NCBI GenBank assembly: GCA_946965045.2
Contig: OX337236.1
Coordinates: 2,790,001-2,854,000 of the forward strand
Reading direction: 5' to 3'
Source: Epithemia pelagica
Taxonomy: Eukaryota; Bacillariophyta; Bacillariophyceae; Surirellales; Surirellaceae
DNA: 64,000 bases
Position numbers and translations under genes: made by a program. Below are positions 49,766-58,987 of this stretch, piece by piece. How positions within the stretch are numbered: position 1 is the stretch's first letter; every line of letters begins with the position of its first letter. Under the pieces are notes generated by a model. That model was not told the origin of the DNA. It ran no database searches and saw only the letters and a program-made list of their open reading frames with translations.

Positions 49766-51028
49766 ATGAGACACACGTTTGGGGGAGACTTTTGCCAGTC
49801 GTGCTTCCATCAGCAGCAGCAGTCTCGATTCTCGATCCCCATAAAAATCTGTGCAGTCAACGTTTGCAACCAGGCCATGACACTTCAAGAACAAGCAGGG
49901 CAGTCGGGCCTTGTCCTTTGCGATGAGAGAGAAGAATGGAATACTAACGATTGGCCTCCTCTTGCGTTTGAATGGCCTACGCTTCATGCTTTGGTTGTAC
50001 TCGAACATGCCCATCCGAACGACGAGAACCACCACAAGAAGGGACAAACAGTCGTCGTCCTGATGGGAGGAGAACGAGGTTGTCAAGATGCCAGCAATTC
50101 CGTTCTTGTCTTGAATTTAGCAGACCCAAACAAGCAGTGGCGAGAAGGTCCGACCATGAATAAGGGTCGTGAAGAACATGCCGCTGTTGTGTGCAACGGA
50201 GCCGTCTACGTGATGGGAGGAAGCAATGGAGCAGATTTGGATTGTATGGAACGGATTGATGCCAATGATTTGCTGCAATCATTTTCTACAACAAGCAGCA
50301 CACATGAAAGCAATTGGACGACATTAAATTGTCGGTTATCCACAAGAAGAAATGCCTGTTGTGCTGTTGCGGTGCACAACCGATATATTGTTGTGATGGG
50401 TGGCTGTGACGGGTGGAAAGACTTGTCGTCGGTCGATATTATGGATACCCGCAACCACACTGTCATTGCAGGACCATCCATGAACGTTCCTCGATCATAT
50501 TGTGGCAGTGCGATCATTGGTCACCGCATCTTTGTCGTTGGGGGGCAAAACGATGATGGCCATCTTGACTCTGTGGAGTATTTGGACTTTGCAGAGGAGA
50601 GAAAAGATGACACTTTGTCTACAGTCATTCCCTTTTCGTCTAGTTGGATCACTCATTCGGAGTTGAGGCTTTCCGAACTTCGAGGTTCCTGTGCAATGGT
50701 TGCTGTGGGATCGTGTCTGGTGGTGGCGGGAGGAGAAGACAATCCAACCGTGGAAGTCTTGGATACGCACCGCAACCGCGTGTGGAATCTCCCACCAGTC
50801 GGAGAAGCCCATGTTGACTGCAATATGGTGACTGTTGCCAATGAAGTTGCCGTGATTGGTGGACGGCACAATCCTTCCTGTGCGACATTACCACTAATGG
50901 ACAAGAATACATGGTGCTTTCGTCGACTCTGTGAGCAGCCTCGAAACGAATGGTATCATTGTTTGGAAGGAATTGGTATCCGAGATGTCAATTTGCCATC
51001 CTGCGCCAATCAAATCGTAATCGACTGA
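49766..51028 (+). CDS. Kelch-repeat protein, copy B
   Basis: 420 aa. Same propeller as copy A (VVVLMGGERG, VYVMGGSNG, IVVMGGCDG, IFVVGGQND, LVVAGGEDN, VAVIGGRHN). The first ~260 and last ~110 residues differ from copy A at only a few sites. The part between, from GGQND to the LVVAGG strand, is clearly different: a 9-base length difference and many substitutions, for example FSSSWITHSELRLSELRGS against FSSTWTVHSDLFLSDTRTF. Both copies stay open, so both may be expressed. As in copy A, the true start may be the internal MTLQEQ (about 49877). Confidence 0.85.
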   Translation: MRHTFGGDFCQSCFHQQQQSRFSIPIKICAVNVCNQAMTLQEQAGQSGLVLCDEREEWNTNDWPPLAFEWPTLHALVVLEHAHPNDENHHKKGQTVVVLMGGERGCQDASNSVLVLNLADPNKQWREGPTMNKGREEHAAVVCNGAVYVMGGSNGADLDCMERIDANDLLQSFSTTSSTHESNWTTLNCRLSTRRNACCAVAVHNRYIVVMGGCDGWKDLSSVDIMDTRNHTVIAGPSMNVPRSYCGSAIIGHRIFVVGGQNDDGHLDSVEYLDFAEERKDDTLSTVIPFSSSWITHSELRLSELRGSCAMVAVGSCLVVAGGEDNPTVEVLDTHRNRVWNLPPVGEAHVDCNMVTVANEVAVIGGRHNPSCATLPLMDKNTWCFRRLCEQPRNEWYHCLEGIGIRDVNLPSCANQIVID

Positions 51029-51235
51029 GGACCAACGTGAAACGTGCCACAGCCGTCACATCAAAAACAGAGTAAGCAATATCATGGAATTGTCATGTTT
51101 ATGTCACGAGATTTTAAGCTCTGATAGAGATCACGCCACTCCTAAGTTACGTTGTTAATCCTATTAGAAAATGAACAGCTCCAACTCACTGTAGGAGTGG
51201 CTTGCTCTGTTGAAAAGACATACAGTAGACAGGGA

Positions 51236-51481
51236 TCAACGAGCAACTTGTAGCATGTTTTGAAGGTATCCACCTTCTATAGCATATACGACTGCACATG
51301 AATTTCCTCCTGATGCCATGAGGTTTGTGATACCAGATTCCTCCTTGTCGCCATGGTGATCGGTATGATGCACGCGTCCGCCATGGTCAGCTATCAGCAT
51401 TTGGAGATCTTGGTATTCTAGAGTACGAGGCTTTTCATGCATTTTCTTTATCACCTCCATTCCTTCTGTCCGATGTTCCAC
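51236..51481 (-). pseudogene. Phosphodiesterase/sulfatase-like fragment, copy B
   Basis: Duplicate of the 45419-45664 fragment with a few substitutions (TLEYQDLQ preceded by R instead of P; YLQN for YVQN). Same ADHGG motif and no flanking enzyme domains. Confidence 0.35.
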
Positions 51482-51755
51482 CTAGTACAAAGGCAAAGTT
51501 CACGGTGCATCCTATCCAGCCCTTTGAGCCTCTTGTCCTGCCACTTGTCCCTTCTCTCCAAGAGTTGGAAGTGACTTCCAACTGGGTCCAGTTACCAGAG
51601 CATGATCTTGGCTAGGGCTTACAAACCTTTTCTACTCGTAGTACGTTGCCAAGAACAACCCAAAAGTGGGGAGAAGAAGAACCCGTTTTCCCAGAATGTC
51701 CGCTAGTGTGGTAGAACTACAAAGAGAACCGTCCGGTTCGGTCCAACGCCGGTAT

Positions 51756-52300
51756 GATGGAACTCATCAGGGAAAAAAGAGTTTGTAGTCATTGCAACTC
51801 ATCCCCCTTCATGCGTGGTTGAAAAGACCAAGGGATATATCGCTTGAAAAGAGATTGTGTGCACCGTTATGGACTTTTACGGCAAGACATGGTTTTGCTG
51901 CAAAGATCATTGGACCTGATCAAGCGGCCTTGCCCTTTTGCATCTTGTCCTACCGTTGCATCCCTTATTGGATGGAGATCGCATCGCTTGGATCCAAACA
52001 CAAGTGTCTTTGTAGTAAGAACTCGCTCTAGAACCGCGATGGGGGCACGTCATTATCCAAGTGATAGACAAAGGTTTTCTTGGCATTGCCATGATTGACC
52101 ACATCACATGTGGACTAATGTAAGAAATTTGTGGAATGTAGGAGGACCCTGTTGAATCGTGTTTGTCCCCTGGTTCGTTCGATCTTTGGTGTTGCATTCG
52201 TCCAAGTTTCTCTCCATCTAATGTGGCTCGTTGAAGCAAAACCAGCAAATGCGGAATGGATGGTTCCTGGACGGCAATGTTGCGATGCTTAGAGCGAAGC
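51756..52300 (+). pseudogene. Possible decayed coding remnant
   Basis: Plus-strand reading gives coding-like pieces in different frames (EFVVIATHPSCVVEKTKGY, LKRDCVHRYG, DFYGKTWF, SYRCIPYWMEIASL). They remind me of GT34-type enzymes with a 'KR.Y...HGYDFY' stretch. Frames are broken and the likeness is weak, so the identity is open. It begins at the right edge of segment B. Confidence 0.25.
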
Positions 52301-53028
52301 TCTAGCGTACGACAATTTTGTTTGTAGTCCTGAAGCAAATCCGTGGCACGCTGGTCCATGTCATGGTGATACTCACCACGAAATGTATGATTCGCATGGC
52401 TCTCTGTGGTGGTGGTGGTGGTGGTACTACCGCTCTTTGGATGCAAGCGATTGGTCTGTCAAAATTGGAAAATCTCCATAGTACCGTACCTGGATCGATT
52501 GGGCCAACTTCCAAAAGCCCCACCAGTAATAATGAGGGGGAAAGACTTCGACAACGGCGGCGCCTCGTTTCAAAAAGAGGAGATTGGTCGATGCCGCCCC
52601 GTGTGAAACAATGACAACGGATTGTCGGAACCAGGTAAATTGTTCGAGGGGTGTCATGTCATTCATGGAGACTTGTTCTACGACAGCCTGTGGATAAGCC
52701 TTGCGAATGGCTTGTTCTAGTTCGTCCATGTTCCCAATGCGACGCGTCGACAACCGATTGACCAATCCAATGCGGAGTGTGCGGTCAGTGTCTTGCAAGG
52801 CATTGTCGTTTGGGATCTCACTATCTCGTGCTTGCTGGTCGTAGCATTCCTCACAATACGAGATGCCTTCTGATGGATGGTTTTAAAGGGAGTAGCAGGA
52901 GCAAGACGTTTTTGTAATTCGTGTGCGTAATGAGGATGCCAAAAGAATCGGTAACCGGTGGAATCATCAGGGTTGGGTCGGAACAAGTAATGTGTATGAG
53001 TGGCATTGTTCCGAGGAAGCTCATGCTC

Positions 53029-53098
53029 ATTATGCACAGTTGTCGTGGAACGGTCAGATGCAAATTATGCACAGTTGTCGTGGAACGGTCAGATGCGT
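53029..53098 (+). repeat. 35-bp tandem duplication inside the GT61-like gene
   Basis: Two adjacent 35-bp units (53029-53063, 53064-53098) match at 33 positions, differing only in the last two bases. 35 is not a multiple of three. Confidence 0.95.
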
Positions 53099-53512
53099 AG
53101 GTGCTGTTGTCGTTTTGATGATTGGACAGAAATAGTTCACCCGTTTGGGATGAAACATTGTACTGCGTGTAGGAGTAGGTGCAGTTCATCAACTCTAAGA
53201 TCACGGCGGCTCGCCAATCCTTGCTCACAGATTTTAATGCCCTTAGGTTGTCCATGTTGATATGACACTGATAGTTGATATTTGGAGGAGCTGTCCAGGA
53301 CGACAACACGGTGTCGTTCTTTTTGTTTTCTCGATACTCATCATTTTGTGCTTTCTGGAGTTTCTCTTGTTTGAATTGGGAAAAGGTCCAACACTGGCTC
53401 AATGCTTGAAGTGCGTGAGGGAAATGAAAAAACTGGTAGGTCGTCTCTCGGTCCAAAAAACACCACAAAACAATGGTTCGAGGGGTTTTGTTTGCGTCCT
53501 TCAAGTCAAGGG

Positions 53513-53514
<2 letters not shown>

Positions 53515-53558
<44 letters not shown>
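53515..53558 (+). repeat. (GT)n microsatellite in the GT61-like gene
   Basis: 44 bp of GT dinucleotides, read as alternating His-Thr on the minus strand. The coding-like frames before and after it differ, so its length change is a probable frameshift source. Confidence 0.95.
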
Positions 53559-53559
<1 letters not shown>

Positions 53560-53833
53560 GAAAGGTTCTTGTGACGCCACTGAAATGAGTGATTGCGTTC
53601 ATTGTGTGAGCCCTCGAGCCGCGGTATTCTAGACGAATATTTTGCAATACAAAACTTGTAGTGGCCTCGGCTCGAATCGTTTCGTCGTCCCGGTTCCAGA
53701 TTTCTCAAATGCTTTGTTGAGACCACCAAAAGGTGCTTCCCATGCAAAAGACAAAACTAATCACCATCACAACACGACCGACCGGTCGATTTTGTTGTTT
53801 TCTTTGGCGAAATGAATCTGCTTGGCGGTGCAT

Positions 53834-54317
53834 GGTAATGTCTTCTCGGAAGAATTTGGGAATAATCTCATGGTGTGGTTGTCTTGATTGTTGTTATTGG
53901 TTGGTGGCTTTTGAAACGAACATACTAGTAGCGAGGTGCTGCAAATAGGCTCATGATGACAAAGAGTCGGCCTCCAACAACGAGAAACGAAAATTTCACC
54001 CAGATGTCGAAAAATGTGGCACAGACGAGAAGAATTCGTGCCAACACTTGCCAAAATTGTGAGACGCATAATTGTTGTGGATCGCCCTGCTCTGCGTCTA
54101 CACAAAATCTACACCTTAACGGATAGGAGTACATTTCAGAGAACCTCTGGTACAGCCCTACACTTACGAGTAGTTTCGTTACTTAAAGGTTTAGGCTTAA
54201 GCGGGACCGGACATTAACAGGATCAAGACCAAAAGCCTGATTGGGTCTGCGTTTCATTTCGTCTGTCCGTCTGCACAGCGTCGCGGCAAAATCACAAAAG
54301 CATGTCTGTTCAATTCT
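53834..54317. other. Spacer between GT61-like pseudogene and Kelch copy C
   Basis: Divergent upstream region of both genes. No further gene seen. Confidence 0.45.
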
Positions 54318-55523
54318 ATGTCAACATTTCGGACCATGACAACGACACTGCGAGAACAAGCGCGACAAGGGGGCCTTGTTCTGTTAGACGAGACACCTGA
54401 ATGGAATGAAAACGACTGGCCTCCTCTCCAGGGTGGATGGCGTTATCGTCATGCAACGGTCGTACTAAATCATTCCGATAACGACGACAACTACAACAAC
54501 ATGGGGCAGACGGTTGTCGTGATGGGAGGATATCAATCAGGCCAAGGCGAGTTCGATTCCGTTCTTGTATTGAATTTGGCAGAATCCAATAAGCAGTGGC
54601 GAGAAGGGCCAACCTTAAACAAGAAACGTGATGGGCATGCCAGTGTTGTGTGCAACGGAGGGGTCTATGTGATGGGAGGAGACAATGCACGTTCAAGGTT
54701 GGATTCTATCGAACAAATTGATGCCAATGACTTGCTACAAGCATCTTTCACAAACAGCACCACACATGAGAGTCATTGGACGACATTGACATGTCGATTA
54801 TCAACGGGACGATTTGGATGCTGTGCTGTTGCGGTCCACAACCGATACATTGGTGTAGTGGGTGGCCTTACCGATTGTTGTTTGTCGTCGGTGGATATTA
54901 TTGAGACCCACAACCACGCTGTTACAGCGGGACCAAGCATGACTGTTCCTCGATTATTTTGTGGCAGTGCGGTTATTGGCCACCGAATCTTTGTCGTTGG
55001 AGGTCGTAACGAGCATGGCAATCTTGACTCGGTAGAGTACATTGACTTTGCAATGCCTTGTGATAATGAGAAGCCAAAGGAGGAAATGGCTCCTACAGTC
55101 ATTTCCTTCTCATGGAGATGGACCACTCATTCTGATTTGGTGCTTTCCAATGCACGAAGTTCATGTGCAGTGGTTGCCGTGGGATCTTGTCTGGTGGTGG
55201 TGGGAGGACTACAAAATCCAACTGTGGAAGTATTGGATACGAGCCGTAACCGCCTGTGGAATCTCCCACCATTTGGGAATGACCGCTATTGCTGCAGTAT
55301 GGTGACTCTTGCGGATCAAATTACCGTGATTGGTGGATGGGGGTGTCCTTCCTGTGTGACATTACCACTACTGGACAAGAATTCGTGGTGTTTTTGTCGA
55401 CTCAGTGAGCAGCATCCAAACGGATGGTACCAGTTCCGGGAAGGAATGGGTATCCGAGATGTGAATGCAACATCCTGCTCTATCTCGACATCCAATCGTA
55501 AACGAGTAAAGACCGATCCATGA
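54318..55523 (+). CDS. Kelch-repeat protein, copy C
   Basis: 401 aa. Clearly homologous to copies A and B over the whole propeller but much more diverged: VVVMGGYQS, VYVMGGDNA, YIGVVGGLTD, IFVVGGRNE, LVVVGGLQN, ITVIGGWGC. Shared non-Kelch features include the N-terminal TLREQARQGGLVLLDETPEW block and the C-terminal GMGIRDVNATSC. The tail differs (SNRKRVKTDP instead of NQIVID). It lacks the longer N-terminus of A and B, so this is an older duplicate. The ATG at 54318 or the internal one at 54336 could be the start. It predicts one beta-propeller for protein binding; the partner is unknown. Confidence 0.8.
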   Translation: MSTFRTMTTTLREQARQGGLVLLDETPEWNENDWPPLQGGWRYRHATVVLNHSDNDDNYNNMGQTVVVMGGYQSGQGEFDSVLVLNLAESNKQWREGPTLNKKRDGHASVVCNGGVYVMGGDNARSRLDSIEQIDANDLLQASFTNSTTHESHWTTLTCRLSTGRFGCCAVAVHNRYIGVVGGLTDCCLSSVDIIETHNHAVTAGPSMTVPRLFCGSAVIGHRIFVVGGRNEHGNLDSVEYIDFAMPCDNEKPKEEMAPTVISFSWRWTTHSDLVLSNARSSCAVVAVGSCLVVVGGLQNPTVEVLDTSRNRLWNLPPFGNDRYCCSMVTLADQITVIGGWGCPSCVTLPLLDKNSWCFCRLSEQHPNGWYQFREGMGIRDVNATSCSISTSNRKRVKTDP

Positions 55524-56829
55524 TTGTCATTGAAATGTTGAACAGGTTGCACTGCCATGAAACCGGAAACTATATCCTGGCCATTCGTAAAAAAAAGCAA
55601 ATAATGTCAATCCGAAGCTACGTTGCAAATCCAATGAATGAATAAAAGCTCCTTCAAATCATTGCAGCTCGTTGCATGGTTTGCGTCGCATGGTTTGCGT
55701 TCACATTTTGTCGCATAGGACCGCACATGAATTTCTTTCGAACTCTCTTTCTCTCCTGCCACACTAATCTCCATTCCTGTCAACAGCAAGAACTGGCTAG
55801 GAATGGCACTGTGCTAGAGTAGAGAGTAAGGAGTAGGTAGTACTACAAACGAGTTGGATAGTTGCTCGTCGACTTTAAGAGTTATAAGAGGACCATGTGG
55901 TCCTGAAATCTTCTACTATTCGACCATATATCGCATGGGTAACAAATGCTTTGGGTGCCACAGCCGTAATCATCCATAGAAATTCATTCTATCAAATGGG
56001 ATTTCCGTGGTTATTCGAAAGGAATCCTCCATTTTTGGTCATGACAACAACAACGAATATTACAAGGCATTGGTGATTCACAACGACGACAGCGAAAATC
56101 AGCAGCCACAGCAACACCACGACCAGTAAGAAATATCACAACGAAAAAAGCTGACTTGGACGCTGCAGTCGGTTGCAATGGGTCCGTTAAACGTGACAGA
56201 TATGCGATGGTGGTTTTGGAGTCCTGACATCAAGTCTGGCCCTAATCTTGTCTGATATCTCACCCTTCTCTTCCTCGACTACGCATCGTGGTGATAGAGG
56301 AAAGGATCAAGCCTAGGCGTTTTGTTCTCAAGTCGTTGACTTGTTTTCTACGTTCGATTTGAACGCGCTTTCCCAGTCATACAAGGGAGTCCAAACTAGA
56401 GTTGGGGTATGACCGACCGCGTTGCATTCATTAGAGAGCTCCTCGCCCCCAGCCCATAAATCCCTACCTACTAGAGCTTGTAGATCTATTTTTAACTCGT
56501 CTTGTCCGCTTCGGTCTGTAGCTCCGAATCACCACCACTATCATGACTCATGGGTGCTGCGGCTGCTGAATGAACTTTGTCGAGAGAATTTCAATGAGCG
56601 AGTCTTCACGTTCGTGATGGCAACTAAGGAATTAGTTTTGGGTGACACGCGTATTGCGGGCCCAGAAGAAACATGAAGTTGTGAGGTTGCGGAGCTTATG
56701 GAACGTGTTTCCTTGTATCGGCTTGGTAAAATAGTCAGCCCACTTAAATGAAAATACCGATCCAACAAGATAATATAATATGCATGTTGATTCCTTTCCA
56801 TCATGTGTTGACTTTCTTCTTCTTCTTCT
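55524..56829. other. Spacer downstream of Kelch copy C
   Basis: Convergent region with no supported gene. Motifs TAGAGTAGAGAG...GGTAGTACTAC at 55814-55845 and CTACCTACTAGAG at 56463-56475. A short Asn/Gln/His-rich open stretch near 56040-56130 could be a remnant but cannot be identified. Confidence 0.45.
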
Positions 56830-58563
56830 TTATTCATGACACCGATGCCGATCTTTCCAAAACCAATCCCGATCGTCTGGATTGTAGTATTGTGTACCTT
56901 CCGGTGACAAGGTTTCGCCTCGGGTTTCCATTACGTGTTGCACCGCTTGTCGAATTTCCTCCTCCACATAGTCCATGGTCAAGTATTTGGGGGGCCATGT
57001 TTGCCATTCCGGTTGGGCCAAGATTTTTGCAAACCGCGGCCATTCTTGTTCCAAATAGTCCTTGGTAATATTGTGCCAATGATCCACGTACAAAATGGGC
57101 ACCTCCGTTTCTGGTAAATGAAAATACCGATCCAACAAGTCTCGATAATAGGCATGTTGGCGCCATACGATTGGTACCGATCCTACATACAAGCTTTCCC
57201 AAAAGCGATAACAATCCATTTTTTGGCCTCGAGGGGCCACGGTATACTTGTGTTGCGCCCAGTCGCGATAGACGAATCGACTGGCTTGCTGCCATTCCGT
57301 AGGGGTGTATTTCCGACGGACACCCCCACGGGGATTGGGCACATAGTCATAAAAACCACCTTCCGTACAGGTGGTATTGAGACGCAACGTTTCGGTACTA
57401 TTGCAACAATGTTGAAAAGGTTCGGTTTGGAATTGGGCCTTGAAATTATAGGGAGAGAAATTGACCAACAACAATTTGGTATATCGTTGTGGTCCTGCTT
57501 CTTGTGGTTGTTGTAGGACACGGGGTGATTCGCTGTATGTTTCAGGAGTTGTTGTGGCCGCGGAAACAAGGGACGAAACATTCCGGCGTAAACTTGTCAT
57601 GACATCGACGAGCGCTGTCCCTTGATCCAGTTCTGGATTTCGAATCAAACCAAGCGGCAATGTATACAGTTTTTCTACTTGGTAGGGATCCTGGCGATTC
57701 ACTTCGACACTGGAAGCATAAATGCGAATCAAATTCGGATCTTGCAGCAACCGTTGCATAAAAGGAAGTGAATAATCAATGACCCATCCCGTGGCAAAAA
57801 TGATATAGGGCCGTTTCAAATTTCCGGGAAACATGGTCATTTGTCGCCACAAGTGGTGGACATCTCGCATGGTATACAAGTAGATAATGAAAATGGGTGG
57901 AAAACACTCATTCCAAAATTGTTTTTGGGTAAAATCCAACAAGGCTTGTGCCGGTTTCCAATGGTTGGTATCAATATCGGCCAATTCTCCATAGGCGCTA
58001 TTGGATAACAAATAGGGTCCACTCGGATCGACGCGCGTCGGAAACCGACCAGTACGAGGATCGACCGTACTGTGACAACGAGACTCACATTGTTTTGGGA
58101 ACACCCAGGTCCGGTTGTTGAAATTGTATATGGTCGAGAAGAAAACACTTTGACTGCTGTTTCTTGGTGTAGGAATGAGATGTTGTTGTTGTTGTTGTTG
58201 TTGTTGTCGGTTTCGTGCCAAACTGAAGTGAGCCGCCGCCATGATGCGTTGTTGGGCCGTAAATGTCGAACTTTGATTGGTGGTTCTTGTCGAGAAGTGG
58301 TGAAAGTCGGGCGATGACAAAGAAGAAGATTGTAGCGCAGTAGGAGCAACCTCCATTTTGGAATCATTCTTGGTGGTGTCCACGAAAGACGCATCGTCGT
58401 CTGTTGGTACTATTAGCCAGGATAGATCGGTTGATGACAACGACGGCACCAAGTGCCGCTGTGGAATCATTTCGTCATGGAGAGATCTGCGAATCAACAG
58501 GACACTCACAAGGACACTGAGTGCCATCCAATAAAGACTGAACCGGACACTGTTTCGGTACAT
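56830..58563 (-). CDS. Exostosin/GT47-like glycosyltransferase, intact paralogue
   Basis: 577 aa from ATG at 58563. Short anchor at about residues 7-24, then a Ser/Gln-rich stem, then a lumenal domain with conserved cysteines (KQCESRCHSTVDPRTGRFP, FQHCCNSTET). The C-terminal block DCYRFWESLYVGSVPIV (about 450-466) followed by VPILYVDHWHNIT and PPKYLTMDY resembles the exostosin donor site. It aligns along its full length with the broken gene at 8353-10104, and its VYRDWAQHK supplies the Trp that is TAG there. Probably a Golgi glycosyltransferase; donor and acceptor unknown. It is transcribed away from the dioxygenase gene with 424 bp between the start codons, a possible shared promoter. Confidence 0.8.
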   Translation of the reverse strand: MYRNSVRFSLYWMALSVLVSVLLIRRSLHDEMIPQRHLVPSLSSTDLSWLIVPTDDDASFVDTTKNDSKMEVAPTALQSSSLSSPDFHHFSTRTTNQSSTFTAQQRIMAAAHFSLARNRQQQQQQQQHLIPTPRNSSQSVFFSTIYNFNNRTWVFPKQCESRCHSTVDPRTGRFPTRVDPSGPYLLSNSAYGELADIDTNHWKPAQALLDFTQKQFWNECFPPIFIIYLYTMRDVHHLWRQMTMFPGNLKRPYIIFATGWVIDYSLPFMQRLLQDPNLIRIYASSVEVNRQDPYQVEKLYTLPLGLIRNPELDQGTALVDVMTSLRRNVSSLVSAATTTPETYSESPRVLQQPQEAGPQRYTKLLLVNFSPYNFKAQFQTEPFQHCCNSTETLRLNTTCTEGGFYDYVPNPRGGVRRKYTPTEWQQASRFVYRDWAQHKYTVAPRGQKMDCYRFWESLYVGSVPIVWRQHAYYRDLLDRYFHLPETEVPILYVDHWHNITKDYLEQEWPRFAKILAQPEWQTWPPKYLTMDYVEEEIRQAVQHVMETRGETLSPEGTQYYNPDDRDWFWKDRHRCHE

Positions 58564-58987
58564 TGTGTTTTCGCCTGTGGTCGTGTGTGGATTGTTGGGG
58601 GGAAAGGGATGGAAAAAATGACGGCGAAGCCTCGCTGAAGAGAGACGCCACGCGTTTTACCGTTTTTTCTTGGCTTTCGTCCATACCGACTCGCTACTCG
58701 TACACTTTTGGTCTTGATAAGGCCATGAGGCGTATAATAATATTATGTAAGGGCTGGGGATACCGATCCATGTACATCTAAGTAGGCTCAGTACATTAAC
58801 CTACCCTTACGTTGTATCGCGCCCTTTTGTGTCTACTGACTGTGTACTCGTACTCGTATTGGCAGTTTTGGTCGGGAACAAGTTTTTGGTCTTGCAACAA
58901 GCATGCATCGAGGATGCGCATCCGCGTCCGCGAGGTTTACACTAGACTAGGTAGTCTAATAGGAGTAACTCTGCAACCACAACCACC
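58564..58987. promoter_or_regulatory. Divergent intergenic region between GT47-like and dioxygenase genes
   Basis: 424 bp between two divergent start codons. Contains an AT-rich TATAATAATATTATG near 58733 and CTAGACTAGGTAGTC near 58942. No transcription start can be fixed by eye. Confidence 0.35.

Larger units (their letters stand above)
49563..51755 (+). repeat. Segmental duplication, copy B (2.2 kb)
   Basis: Near-identical to 43743-45938 (offset 5820 bp at the left edge). Its left edge cuts the DUF707-like gene; its right edge abuts unrelated sequence starting GATGGAACTC. Confidence 0.95.
52427..53833 (-). pseudogene. GT61-like glycosyltransferase with several lesions
   Basis: A likely start ATG at 53831-53833 opens a basic N-terminus and a membrane anchor (VVMVISFVFCMGSTFWW). 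The frame then meets TGA at 53705-53707. Beyond a (TG)n run, the coding frame continues as TIVLWCFLDRETTYQFFHFPHAL, with the HFPH-type motif of GT61/DUF563 proteins. A 35-bp tandem duplication (53029-53098) shifts the frame, and another shift lies near 52860. The C-terminal part reads IGLVNRLSTRRI, FRQSVVIVSHGAASTNLLFL and GAAVVEVFPPHYYWWGF, matching the GT61 signature 'HGA..tN..F...g..viEi.P'. So an anchored Golgi GT61-type enzyme, such as a xylosyl- or GlcNAc-transferase, has been lost here. Donor and acceptor are unknown. Confidence 0.7.
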
